DNA from: Malassezia japonica
Taxonomy: Eukaryota; Basidiomycota; Malasseziomycetes; Malasseziales; Malasseziaceae
Direction: 5' to 3'
Length of the DNA stretch: 64,000 nt
NCBI RefSeq assembly: GCF_029542785.1
Contig: NC_083378.1
Location: 62,001-126,000, forward strand
A model generated the notes under the pieces. The model searched no databases. It worked only from the letters and a program-made list of their open reading frames with translations, and had not been told where the DNA came from. Position numbers and translations under genes: made by a program. Positions within the stretch are counted from its first letter, which is position 1. The number at the start of each line of letters is the position of its first letter. Positions 10,552 to 19,831 of this stretch are shown piece by piece.

Positions 10552-10632
10552 GACGCGAGTCAGGGTCGTGTCACGTGATCAAACGCGTGAACAACACGTA
10601 GAAGTTCAACACGCCTCTTGGTGAGGACGAGC
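10552..10632. promoter_or_regulatory. 81-bp divergent promoter with CACGTG
   Basis: Separates the RAB4-like gene and the large low-complexity gene. A palindromic TCACGTGA (CACGTG at 10572-10577) sits near the middle. Confidence 0.5.
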
Positions 10633-13600
10633 ATGGTGTCGAACGCGCTGGCCCCGCCGTCCCCTCAGCTGGATGCGCTCCTGGACCCTCCGGTCCAGGG
10701 CGAGAAACGCACCATTAAATCACGACTCTCGGACCAGTTCCAGCGCGTGCGCGGCCGCTCGCCGAGCCCCCGTCCGAGCGGCGAGTCGATGCGGGAGGAG
10801 CCTGTGAGCCCTTCCAAAAAGCTCGGTGTGAGCAAGTTGCTTCGCCGCTCAATCAACCGCGCACGCAGCACGTCGCCGGGTCCGTCGCGCTCGAGCGTCG
10901 TGTACGACACAAACGCGCCGGAATACTACATGCCCGAGCTGCCCAACTGGCAGCTCTATGACGGGAGCAGCACGCAGCTCGGCGCGATGCCACACGGCCA
11001 GCCGCCTGCCAGCCGCGAGGTGCCCGAAGGCACCGCGACCGAGGCCGTGTTTGAAGAGTACGCGGACGACGCCACGCAGCACGCCGCCGCGCACGTCCCG
11101 GCCGCCGAGTACCAAATCGCGGCGAACCACACGCAACAGCCGATGTTTGCCGCCCCGGCGCCGGTCTACCCCCAGGAAGCCCCGCTGTTTGGCCACACGG
11201 CACACCGCGCATCGCGCTCCGGCATCCCGGCCGCTGCCTTTGGCCGCCAGGCGGAACGTGCGTCGGTCATTGACACGGTCGTCACGACCACGACCGAGGT
11301 CGCCTCGGTGACGGCCAACGAGCCGCTTGTCCCGGGAGAGAGCGCCCTCGAGCATGTCGCCGATGCGACAGCCGATGCGACCGTGATCGACTACGAGGCG
11401 CGCGCCGAGCGCACGCATCCCTACGAGCCGACGGTGCCCCACGCGGGCAAGCCGTGGAAGTCGTATGAAGACGAGGACGAGGACGAAGAGGGCGCGGGAC
11501 GCCTCTATCGCCGCCGCATGGCCGAGCCGGTGCCTGTGCGTGCCCCGTCGCAGGAGAAGCCCGCGCCGGCGCGTGGCAACTCGGGCGACTCGGAAACCAA
11601 GCAGGAGCGCCTTCTTTCTGCGATGCAGAAGGCGCCGGAAGGCGCGGGCCTCACCGACCTCATGAACCGCGTCGTGCAGCCCGGCCGCCAGAGCTGGCTG
11701 CGGGGCATCTGGCCTTCGGATGGCTCGCGCGAGGCTTCAGAGAGCTCACAACGCTCCGCCTCGGGCGGCTCGCAGGGCGGCATCATTTTCCAGGGCGCCG
11801 ACGCGAGCCCGTCGCTGTACAGCACCTCGAGCATGGACCGCTTCAGCGCAGACGAGTCGATGCCCCCGTCGCGCAACGTCAGCGGCGAAGCGGCCGTGGA
11901 GCGGGGGCCGACCGCCATGTCGCGCGGCTCGAGCCACCAGAGCGACGACGAGCGCGAGGCGTTTGAGCGCAAGCGCCGCTCGATGCTCGAGGCACGCCGC
12001 ATCCTCGAGCAGGAGAAGCGCCAGGGATCTGCCGACTTTAAGGCGATCGAGGCGCCGCCCCCTGTGCCGTCCAAGGACACGCCGCGCCCAGACTACACCG
12101 CGGACCAGGAGGCCGAGTGGCACGCACAGCAAGAGGCCGCGTGGTACGCCCAGCAAGAGGCCGAGTGGCACGCCTACCAGGAGGCCGAGTGGCGTGCGCA
12201 GCAAGAGGCGGCGTGGTACGCCCAGCAAGAGGCCGAGTGGCACGCCTACCAAGAGGCCGAGTGGCGCGCGCAACAAGAGGCACAGCTCCACCAGCAGGGC
12301 ATGCCGCTGGTCGAGACCGTGTCGCAAGGCACGCCGATGGGACCGCCGATGGGCGCGCCCCTCGCCCCGATGAGCGAGCCGGATGCGCCGATGCCCCCGG
12401 CCAAGGCGGCGCCGGCCGGTTTCCGCACGCTCGGCAAGCGCAAGGCGCCGCCGTCGTCGATGCCGCCGCCGCCCGCGCCTGCCGCGCGCCCAATGTCGAT
12501 GCCGCCGACCAACATGCCACCGCCGCCCGTGCCCGCGCCAAAGGTTGTGCCGGTGCCCGAGCCTGCGACGCCCGCGTCGACCGTCGAAACGGTCTTCGAC
12601 GAGGACGGCCGCCGCATGCGCCCCGACGGCTTCGGTGGCTTTGTCACCGTGTTTGACGACGACGACGACCGTGCCTCGATGCGGACGCGCCCCGAGTCGG
12701 TTTCCGAGACGCCCAAGGCGCCGCAGGTCGCGTCGATGCAGCAGGACTTTACGCGCGCCGACGAGCGCCCGTCGGCCGGCATTCCCACGCCGTCGGCGCA
12801 CTTCCAGCAGAACCTGCCCGGCCTCGGTTCCCCGCCGAAGCGGCCGGTGATGCTGTCGCCGCGCCCGCCCCCCCGCCCGACGTCGCCGCCGTCGCGCATC
12901 GAGCGCCCGCTGAGTGCGCCGGTCGCACCGGCGAGTAATGCGCCGTTCCAGGTCGCGGCCGAGGTGTACACGACACCTGCGAGCATGCAGGGTAGCGTGG
13001 GCCGCATGACGTGGACGCCCGAGATGGCCGAGGCGGCCGCCAAGTATATCCAGACGATGACGACTTCGGCCTCGGGCATGAAGCTCGAAGGCGAGCGCAA
13101 GCCGAGCATGCGCCCGGCCACCGAGCTGGCCGTGCCGGCTGGCATGGCCCCGTCGCGCTCCGTCGTCGAGCAGCTGCAGGCGCGCGGCGTCGATCTCGTG
13201 CTCGATGCGGGCGACGGTATCGAGCCAAAGGACATGCCGGTGCAGCAGGCGCTCCAGGAGATGATGGTGCGCTTCTACCTCTACGAGCGCCACTCGGTCC
13301 CGATCCTCAAGGAGCTTGACAAGCGCCTCGTCGCGCTCGAGCACTGGTCACTCCTCGAGCGCCAGGCCGACGCACGCCAGCCGGCCTGGAACGAGGAGGC
13401 GGTCGCACGCATCGCCAGCGAGGTCCGCCGCGAAATGCGCGGCCTGATGGCTGGCATCAAGGAGCTGCACGAATGCCGTCTGCAGCTCCAGTCCCTCACG
13501 CACGAGACCGCGACGGTGCACAAGCGCAAGCGCCCGACGTCGATGAGCGGCCCCGAGAAGCGCATCGCATCCGAGGCCAACTCGGTGCGCATCGTCTCGG

Positions 13601-14664
13601 ACGGCAGCACCGTGTCGACCGCGAGCACTGCGTCCAAGGACGCCAAGGACACGCTCGAGGCGCCCGACACGCCCAAGGCGCCGCACTCGCCGCTCGCTGC
13701 CCTCGCGGGGCTTGGGCCGCGGCCCTACTCCCCGGCACCCTTCTCGCCGATGCCGTCCGAGGCGCCGGAGGCGAAGCCGGTCGAAGCGAGCAACGCCAAG
13801 GCCAACGAGAGCCAAGACAAGGCGGCAGCGGTGCCGACGGACACCAAGGAGGCCGCGCCGAGCGAGACCGAGGCCAAGTCCGACAACGGGCCGACGCCCA
13901 AGGCAGAGTCGGCAGAGACCGTGCCCAGCACCGAGTCCGATGCACCTGCGACGCCCTCTACACCTGTTGCGCCTACGCCCTTGTACGAGCCGGTCGCCAA
14001 GAAGCCTGTGTACACGGACCGTGCTGCAGAGAGCGGCCTGTTGTCTGCGCTGATGCGCGCGAACGAGCGGGCGCATACCCCTCCCCCTCCGACGCCCCGG
14101 ATGGAGACGGAGGATGCAGAGGCCAAGGAGGCCGCAACCAAAGAAGCCGAGGCCAAGGAAGCCGAGGCCAGGGAAGCCGAGGCCAAGGAGGCAGAAGCCC
14201 AAGCGGCCGAGGCCAGGGAAGCCGAAGCCCATGCCAAGGCCCAGAGGGAGGCCGAAGAGGCCCGGAAAGAGGCCGAGGCCAAGGCGGCCGAGGCGGCCGA
14301 AGCGGCTGCCAAGGCCTCCCTCGCCGAGCCCCCGTCGGCCCCTCCGCTGCTGGTTGGCGCGCGCACCTCCCCCAGCCACGCACGCATTGCACGCACGCCC
14401 ATGGCCGACGTCGACAACGTCCCCCAATCTGTTGTTCCCCCTGACACCCCCAAGACGAGCACGCACGCATCGAGTGCCCTTCGTGCGCGTGCGCAGCGTT
14501 ACCTGAAGGCCTCCGAGAGCGGCACGATCGACACCAAGACCCCTGACCCTGCTCCTGAACCGACCGCGACCGAGAACGTTTCGCCCAGCAAGCCGGCCTA
14601 CCAGCCGTCGGCGCTCAGCGAGTCGCTGCGTCGCCGCATGGCCAAATTTGAGCCGGCCGCTTAG
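10633..14664 (+). CDS. Large low-complexity protein with Trp/Glu/Gln and Glu/Ala repeats (1343 aa), function unknown
   Basis: I do not recognise this protein. It is one exon. ATG 10633 begins MVSNALAPPSPQ; a TTG 15 nt upstream is ignored. The first 60 codons hold RSPSPRPSGES and SRSSVV-type Ser/Arg/Pro phospho-motifs. Residues about 490-555 carry a repeat built on EAEWHAQQ / EAAWYAQQ / EAEWHAYQ units, a periodic Trp-rich coiled-coil-like block. A Pro/Met-rich section follows, with VFDEDGRRMRPDGFGGFVTVFDDDDD at about 650. A better conserved-looking helical stretch at about 860-990 contains FYLYERHSVPILKELDKRL and RREMRGLMAGIKELHE. Residues about 1160-1235 are an Ala/Glu/Lys single-alpha-helix-like repeat (EAKEAEAREAEAKEAE). 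It is probably a cytoskeletal or polarity scaffold, but that is inference. Confidence 0.7.
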   Translation: MVSNALAPPSPQLDALLDPPVQGEKRTIKSRLSDQFQRVRGRSPSPRPSGESMREEPVSPSKKLGVSKLLRRSINRARSTSPGPSRSSVVYDTNAPEYYMPELPNWQLYDGSSTQLGAMPHGQPPASREVPEGTATEAVFEEYADDATQHAAAHVPAAEYQIAANHTQQPMFAAPAPVYPQEAPLFGHTAHRASRSGIPAAAFGRQAERASVIDTVVTTTTEVASVTANEPLVPGESALEHVADATADATVIDYEARAERTHPYEPTVPHAGKPWKSYEDEDEDEEGAGRLYRRRMAEPVPVRAPSQEKPAPARGNSGDSETKQERLLSAMQKAPEGAGLTDLMNRVVQPGRQSWLRGIWPSDGSREASESSQRSASGGSQGGIIFQGADASPSLYSTSSMDRFSADESMPPSRNVSGEAAVERGPTAMSRGSSHQSDDEREAFERKRRSMLEARRILEQEKRQGSADFKAIEAPPPVPSKDTPRPDYTADQEAEWHAQQEAAWYAQQEAEWHAYQEAEWRAQQEAAWYAQQEAEWHAYQEAEWRAQQEAQLHQQGMPLVETVSQGTPMGPPMGAPLAPMSEPDAPMPPAKAAPAGFRTLGKRKAPPSSMPPPPAPAARPMSMPPTNMPPPPVPAPKVVPVPEPATPASTVETVFDEDGRRMRPDGFGGFVTVFDDDDDRASMRTRPESVSETPKAPQVASMQQDFTRADERPSAGIPTPSAHFQQNLPGLGSPPKRPVMLSPRPPPRPTSPPSRIERPLSAPVAPASNAPFQVAAEVYTTPASMQGSVGRMTWTPEMAEAAAKYIQTMTTSASGMKLEGERKPSMRPATELAVPAGMAPSRSVVEQLQARGVDLVLDAGDGIEPKDMPVQQALQEMMVRFYLYERHSVPILKELDKRLVALEHWSLLERQADARQPAWNEEAVARIASEVRREMRGLMAGIKELHECRLQLQSLTHETATVHKRKRPTSMSGPEKRIASEANSVRIVSDGSTVSTASTASKDAKDTLEAPDTPKAPHSPLAALAGLGPRPYSPAPFSPMPSEAPEAKPVEASNAKANESQDKAAAVPTDTKEAAPSETEAKSDNGPTPKAESAETVPSTESDAPATPSTPVAPTPLYEPVAKKPVYTDRAAESGLLSALMRANERAHTPPPPTPRMETEDAEAKEAATKEAEAKEAEAREAEAKEAEAQAAEAREAEAHAKAQREAEEARKEAEAKAAEAAEAAAKASLAEPPSAPPLLVGARTSPSHARIARTPMADVDNVPQSVVPPDTPKTSTHASSALRARAQRYLKASESGTIDTKTPDPAPEPTATENVSPSKPAYQPSALSESLRRRMAKFEPAA

Positions 14665-14730
14665 TTGATAGTGCACGGGCCATAATGCTGACTAAATCAT
14701 ACGCCAGGGCAGTGCTTCTTGTCTTTTACC

Positions 14731-17324
14731 ATGTCTGGACCCGCACCGTGGCCGCCTGACCGCGAAGGCTCGGCAGCAGCGCCAGCGCTGCCACAGGCCG
14801 CGGCTCTTCCATATGAGCATGCCACAGATCCAACACCACCTCCGGGGGCATCTGCACCGCGTGTGACGGTCGTCGACCCGCCGACGATTTCCCTGGCGGG
14901 CCTGCCGAAATTTGAGCCCGGCACGGCCGTCGAGGCGGGCACGCCTGGCCCACCGATGCACGATCCCGGCTCGCCCACCGACTACTTTGACTGGGTTACC
15001 GACAATGATGTGTCGGAATCCGCGCGTGACGAGGAGAAGCCGGTGCGCCGGTTTAGCATGAAGAACATGTCCCCAGGCAAACTCGTGCTGATGCTCACGA
15101 CGACCTTCTTTGGCAATGTGATCCTGGTTGGACTGATGCTCATCCCGATTCTGTGCATTCATTATGTCTACCGTCCCCACCACCCCGAGCGGGAGTACAA
15201 GGCACGCAACATCGAAGCGTGGTTCATCTGGGCCGCCTTCAATCTCCATCTGCAGTGGTGGATCCACTTCTTGGTCGAGTTGATCCCGGCGATCATCTTG
15301 TACGTTGTGCGCCTTATCTGGGGCCCGCCTGGTCAGCTGCTCCAGAGCGCTTTGGAGTACTACCGTGCGATGAGCAACTACTTCAAGTTCCTGCTGTACG
15401 CGGCACTCAACTGGGGCTCCTGGACGATCATTTTCAGCCCAATGTTTGGTCTCTACACGGCGGGGGACTTGGACCCGGATCACAGCTGGGCTTCGTACAC
15501 CCCACGCCTCTACCAGGTCATGCAGTTTATCGTACGTTTGTTTTGCTCACCCAGTTTTTCCTCACGTTAACGATTGCTGCCGAAAAGGTGATTATCAAGT
15601 TTATTGCGATCCGGTTTCACCAGTCGTCGTATGCCGACCGCATTCAGTCGATGTCACACACGCTCAAGGTGCTCGATCATTTGTACAACTGCCGGCCCAA
15701 GGGCGACTCGACTGGCACTTCGCCGGGGCCCAGGGCTTTTGTGCAAAAGGCGAGCAAGGGCGTGTCGTTCTTGCGGGAACGCAGCCGCTCGCTGGACGGA
15801 ACCGAGACGCCACGGTCGAAAGGCACCGACACGCCGCGGCAGAAGGGCGCACGCAGGGCGCTGGCCAAGCAAAAGTTCTCGCAATGGCAGCAAATGGCGA
15901 AAGGACGTGCGCAAAAGTCGTCGGCGCTCGCCTCGCACCTCGCCTCGATCGGTATGCGCGATCCCGCGCAGCTGCTGAAAACCGCCGAGATGGGTCTGAA
16001 GCTCGATATGAACACACCGGCGCAGGCCAAAAAGGTCGCGCGCTCCATCTTTGTCTCGTATCAGCGCGATCCTACGCGCCGGTACCTGGTCCTGGAAGAC
16101 TTTGCGCCGGCCTATGTCAAGGCGCCCAGCGAGGCCCGCGATGCATTTGCCGTCTTTGACCGCGATGGCAACGGCGATATTTCGCAGATCGAGATCAAGA
16201 ACACGGTGCTCGAGGTGTTCAAAGAGCGCCGTATTCTCGCCAAGGCCATGCATGACCTAAACAATGCCGTGGCGCAGCTCGACTTGATTCTGGGTATCAT
16301 CGCCTGCATTTTTATCCTCTTTGAGGCTTTCGCGATCTTCAATGTGGATGTCGCCAAGACCCTATCGACGTTCTACACGATGGGCATTGCGTTTGCGTTC
16401 GTGTTCAAGGAGAGTGCGCAGAACTTGTTTGACTCGATCATCTTCTTGTTTGTCACGCACCCCTTCGACACGGGTGATCTGGTCCAAATCAACCAGGCGA
16501 CCTATATCGTTCTGCGCCTCAATCTCCTTTCCACACAGTTCGTTACGACCGAAGGGCTCAATCTGTACATGTCCAACCCGGTGCTGGCCGCCACCAGCAT
16601 CCAGAATTTCCGTCGGTCGAGCTACCAGTACGAGGAGACAAAGATCCAAGTCGCGTTCGACACGCCATGGGAGAAGATCGACGCGGTCCAGCGAGATCTC
16701 AACAAGTGGATCGAGAACGATGTCGAGCATCGCTTTATGTATCCTGCGCGCATCTTCCCGTCCTCGATTTCGTACATGCGCACCATGGAGCTCATTGTTG
16801 GTATGACCCATTCGCACAACTTCCAGGACTGGGGTAACAGACTGCTGCGCAAGGTCGCCTTCATGGCCGCCCTGATGTACTACTTGCGGAAGCACCGCGT
16901 CGTGTACGAAGAGGGCCTTGAATCTGCTGCGATTTGGGACCAGGACTGGCAACAGCAATACCAAAGCATGTACGAGGAGGGCGAGGCTGCCAAGACCGCC
17001 GAGGCCATCGCCAAGGCCTCGGGACAGACTCCGACGGCTCCCGCGAGTACGACGCTCGATGTGGATACCATGCCCGAGCCCCCGCTGCCCAACAAGATGG
17101 CCATTCCCGAAAGCCAAGCGGAACAGCTGAGTGGTACGAAGCCGCGCATCGATTGGGAGCGCACATGGGTTGTCCCCCAGCCCGACCCCTCGTTTGAGGA
17201 GACAGCTACTTCGCTGCATCCCCACGGCGAGGCCGCGTCGACGTACATGTACTTCCGCCCGCCCCCCGACGAACTGAGTCAGATGCGCCTGCGTCGCCGC
17301 CACGCCCCCGCCGAAGGGGGATAA
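14731..17324 (+). CDS. EF-hand MscS-type mechanosensitive channel (Msy1/Msy2-like)
   Basis: Two exons around a 23-nt intron at 15532-15554 give 856 aa. Fungal Msy proteins are ER calcium/osmotic channels. A soluble N-terminus of about 110 residues precedes hydrophobic segments at about 112-140 (LVLMLTTTFFGNVILVGLML), 160-182, 185-205, 215-240 and 265-285. A canonical EF-hand loop, DRDGNGDISQIE, lies at about residues 467-478. The pore-lining pair follows (LDLILGIIACIFILFEAFAIF, then TMGIAFAFVFKESAQNLFDSIIFLF), and the MscS beta domain begins HPFDTGDLVQIN with INLLST-type RLNLLSTQF. Domain order EF-hand then MscS pore is diagnostic of the fungal/plant-like family. The last 110 residues are polar and variable. 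Confidence 0.88.
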
Positions 17325-17377
17325 CGACAATCATGACAGCCTTGTCCATAGAATCGCAGATGGAAACGATTGAAAGT

Positions 17378-17650
17378 CTACTTGGTCGCCGTCGCGAGCC
17401 ACGCACGCACCTTTATGATGGTGCACCAATTGTCTTCTAAGTACACATGGTTCTTGGCAAGCTTGTCCCAGAATTGGGTAACGTAGGCATCATGGGTGAC
17501 ATCGTCCACCTTGCCGAGCGCCGCGCTAAAGGCCTTGAGCTTGCTCTTGCAAATGGCGCGCGTCGTCTACGCGTCCCCAAACGGTGGAAGAGTGACTCGT
17601 ACGGTTCGTGCGTCTCCACATTCTATGCTCGGGCAAATTTGGTCTGATGT
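17378..17650 (-). pseudogene. Decayed C-terminal copy of the adjacent SAM methyltransferase
   Basis: On the minus strand the last codons read KAFSAALGKVDDVTHDAYVT, then QFWDKLAKNH and KVRAWLATATK, ending TAG at 17378-17380. This aligns over its length with the end of the intact neighbour at 17664-18482 (TMFSATLRELDQETYNAFFA, QFWKELLENH, TIRAWVSYGTK). Upstream, GDA is followed by an in-frame TAG and then TTRAICKSK, which lines up with DEATGRATWHG of the neighbour. Similarity continues weakly back to about 17650 and then stops. Only about 90 C-terminal codons remain, with no start and one in-frame stop, so I call it a truncated tandem-duplication remnant. No intron with a branch motif removes the stop. 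Confidence 0.7.
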
Positions 17651-17663
17651 AAAGCCGGCTCGT

Positions 17664-18482
17664 CTATTTGGTACCGTAGGAGACCCAAGCGCGGATAGTG
17701 AACTGAACTTTTCCGTCGGGCATGCTAGTGCCGTGGTTCTCAAGAAGTTCTTTCCAGAATTGCGCAAAGAAGGCGTTATAGGTTTCTTGGTCGAGTTCAC
17801 GCAGCGTCGCGCTAAACATCGTCAGCATTCCGTGCCACGTCGCACGGCCCGTCGCCTCATCCGCATAGTGAAAAGTCGCAGGCACTTCGATCACATGGAT
17901 ATCCTGGAATCCAGCCTCCTTGAGCGTCTTTTGGATGTCTGCTTCATGGTACCATTCCGGCGTCTCGGGGAATTGCAGCGGCTTTTCGGCATTGGGAAAG
18001 CGCTCCTGGTATACTTTGAGGGCAACTGCGGGCCACACGGGGTCTTTCATCGAAGAAAAGCACGCAAATCCATTGGGTTGGAGTGTGCGGTACATTTCCG
18101 CGACGCCTTTCTTGGAGTCGGGAAAGAGGTACACGCCTAGGCAGCTGAAAGAGTGCGTAAAGAAATTGTCGGCAAACGAAAGGTGCTGGCCATCCATTTC
18201 TTGGCAGTGGACATTGTCCCATCCATTCTGCTGAGAAAAGGCCCGAGTAACGTCCACCATTCCCTTGGCAAAATCGGTGGCATAAATGGAAGGCCTGGTG
18301 CCTTGGCCCATAATCACACTCGTGACGATCGCTGGGCCGCACGCATTATCGTGCACGACCGAATCGGATGTAATGGAAGGCGCGGCGCCGACACACGCCT
18401 TTGCAATCTCGCGTGTCGCACCGCCAGTGCCGTTCTCGTACTTGGTGGCGAGCTCCGTATACGTCGATGACAGGTTGTCCAT
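17664..18482 (-). CDS. SAM-dependent class I methyltransferase, substrate unknown (272 aa)
   Basis: Single-exon small-molecule-type methyltransferase. Motif I is degenerate (VVHDNACGPAIVTSVIMG in place of a DxGxGxG core), followed by the acidic IYATDFAKGMVDVTRA strand, the motif-II-like QEMDGQHLSFADNFFTHSFS, and the post-motif segment MYRTLQPNGFACFSSMKDPVW. This is the UbiE/Coq5-like topology common in fungal secondary or lipid methyltransferases, but the substrate cannot be named. It shares a 49-bp divergent promoter with the HSP12-like gene and has a decayed tandem copy just downstream. Its codons are less GC-biased than those in the arms. Confidence 0.8.
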   Translation of the reverse strand: MDNLSSTYTELATKYENGTGGATREIAKACVGAAPSITSDSVVHDNACGPAIVTSVIMGQGTRPSIYATDFAKGMVDVTRAFSQQNGWDNVHCQEMDGQHLSFADNFFTHSFSCLGVYLFPDSKKGVAEMYRTLQPNGFACFSSMKDPVWPAVALKVYQERFPNAEKPLQFPETPEWYHEADIQKTLKEAGFQDIHVIEVPATFHYADEATGRATWHGMLTMFSATLRELDQETYNAFFAQFWKELLENHGTSMPDGKVQFTIRAWVSYGTK

Positions 18483-18520
18483 CGTAGTAATTGGATAGAT
18501 TTAGTAACGCCGAGAACAAA

Positions 18521-18535
18521 ATGTCCGGGGAATGA
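18521..18535 (+). promoter_or_regulatory. Five-codon upstream ORF overlapping the HSP12-like start (ATGA)
   Basis: ATG-TCC-GGG-GAA-TGA; its stop TGA (18533-18535) overlaps the main start ATG (18532-18534) as ATGA. This arrangement can permit termination-reinitiation. It is visible in sequence; the use of the upstream ATG is inference. Confidence 0.4.
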
Positions 18536-19017
18536 CAATTGTGGAGCAACACTTTAAGGTCTCGAGCGGCGCTGACAAGCTCGCCGACAAGGCTCAGCAG
18601 GGTGCTGACGACGTCGCCCCCAAGAGCGAGGGCCAGACCCTCCTCGAGCAGGGCCAGAAGCTCTTCAACGACACCACCTCGTACGTCCAGAAGCAGGCCG
18701 GCCAGGTCTTCGGTGAGGGCAAGGAGGCCACCGGTGCCGGTGCTGGTGCTGGTACCGGCGCCGCCGCCGGCTCGGGCTCTGAGCGCTCGGTCACCGACCA
18801 GGCTCGCCAGTACGCCTCGGACGCTCTTAACAGCGTGAGCGAGCTCCTCCAGAAGGGTGGTGACAAGGCCAACGCTGCCTCGCAGGACGCTGCCAAGCCC
18901 GACGGTACTGCCGCCTCGTACGTCGAGCAGGCCCGCGCTGCCGCCAGCGACCTTCTCCAGAAGGCCCAGGAGCAGCTCAACTCGGGTGCCAGCGCCACCG
19001 GTGCCGCCGCCAAGTAA
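18532..19017 (+). CDS. HSP12/HSP9-like small hydrophilic stress protein (161 aa)
   Basis: Ala/Gly/Lys/Asp-rich protein without hydrophobic segments, patterned as amphipathic repeats. ADKLADKAQQGADDVAPKSE and SVTDQARQYASDALNSVSEL resemble the two helical parts of yeast Hsp12 (KASEALKPDSQ..., SLADQARDYMGAAK). A Gly/Ala hinge (GAGAGAGTGAAAGSGS) separates them. Such proteins are induced by stress and stabilise membranes. Codons are strongly restricted (GCT/GCC, GGT, AAG, CTC, GTC), unlike neighbours, which suggests very high expression. The first ten residues (MTIVEQHFKV) are atypical, and a five-codon upstream ORF overlaps the ATG, so the start is the least certain point. Confidence 0.6.
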   Translation: MTIVEQHFKVSSGADKLADKAQQGADDVAPKSEGQTLLEQGQKLFNDTTSYVQKQAGQVFGEGKEATGAGAGAGTGAAAGSGSERSVTDQARQYASDALNSVSELLQKGGDKANAASQDAAKPDGTAASYVEQARAAASDLLQKAQEQLNSGASATGAAAK

Positions 19018-19143
19018 TTTTCCTATAATTTCTCGAGTAGTATAAACAGCTTCAAAGGATGATGACACGATGCGGAGCGGCCAGTGCGCAGTGGAGAATC
19101 ACGTGAAGTGGAGGGCGTCCAGCGAGGATCGTCACGAGCGGCC

Positions 19144-19532
19144 ATGGCTGCCGTCGAGGAGCCCTCGTCGGCGTACGGCGACTGGGTGAGCCAATACAAA
19201 GAGATGGCTTCGGGACCGAAGAATGATAACCAGGAGCGGCAGAGTGGATTGCCAAAATACCTCGATGACGAGCCAGCCTCGGCACATTTCCCCACGCCCT
19301 TCCAGCACGTCATGCAAGCAAACGCGTCCCAGGAAAGTGTGACTTCCTCCGAAGAGTTTGAGCGTGAACAGGATCGTCTTGCCCGGCAAGAGTGGGATGA
19401 AGGCGTGCGTCAGTTGCAAAATGCATTCAAATTGGTGTTGATCCCCTTTTTCGGAAAATGGATGGGACGTCGTTGGAGCTATTGGTGTATGTGGTGTATC
19501 TAACAGCAGTCTTTGCGCGCTACATTCAATAG
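19144..19532 (+). CDS. Mim2-like mitochondrial outer-membrane import protein
   Basis: The protein has a polar, acidic N-terminus and one C-terminal hydrophobic segment: WDEGVRQLQNAFKLVLIPF followed by FGKWMGRRWSYW. This fits Mim2, the small partner of Mim1 that inserts outer-membrane proteins ('W-E-S-x-Q-L-Q ... L-P-x-x-G-K-x-x-G-R'). Without splicing the ORF would end in an odd WCMWCI. A 23-nt intron at 19487-19509 (branch ctaac, two candidate AGs) instead gives WFFARYIQ and a stop at 19530-19532; use of the first AG would give WSVFARYIQ. Length is 121 aa, longer than yeast Mim2 by its N-terminal extension. CACGTG (19100-19105) lies 38 bp upstream. Confidence 0.55.
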
Positions 19533-19831
19533 TGATTGCTTGTGTATTATAGTATAGAGAATGTTGGTGTTCTTGCAGTTGAGCGAGTTATGGGAGTGAG
19601 CACTATCTAGCATGCCTCAAACGGCACATTTTCATAAACGTCGCTTCCAGCACACCCTGAACATATATGCGCCCTGCTGGGTAACTCATCTATGACCACA
19701 CTCGCCCTATCCTGGGCCAGGCATCGCGGCGCTCGTCGTCCTCACCGGGTGTCGAGCGCCCGACTGCATGCTGACAAAGCTCGGTCAGAATTTCTGGTGC
19801 GTGCGTAGGACCTTCTTTTCTCAGGGCCGGT
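19533..19831. other. 299-bp spacer / 5' leader of aminodeoxychorismate synthase gene
   Basis: No coding sequence is seen. A perfect 8-bp inverted repeat, GGCGCTCG (19728-19735) and CGAGCGCC (19753-19760), with a 17-nt loop could form a hairpin in the leader. A pyrimidine tract ends at CAG just before the start codon. Confidence 0.5.

Noticed and set aside
17540..17580. Intron removing the TAG in the methyltransferase remnant
   Set aside because: A GT...AG pair exists but has no CTNAY branch motif, unlike all introns accepted here.
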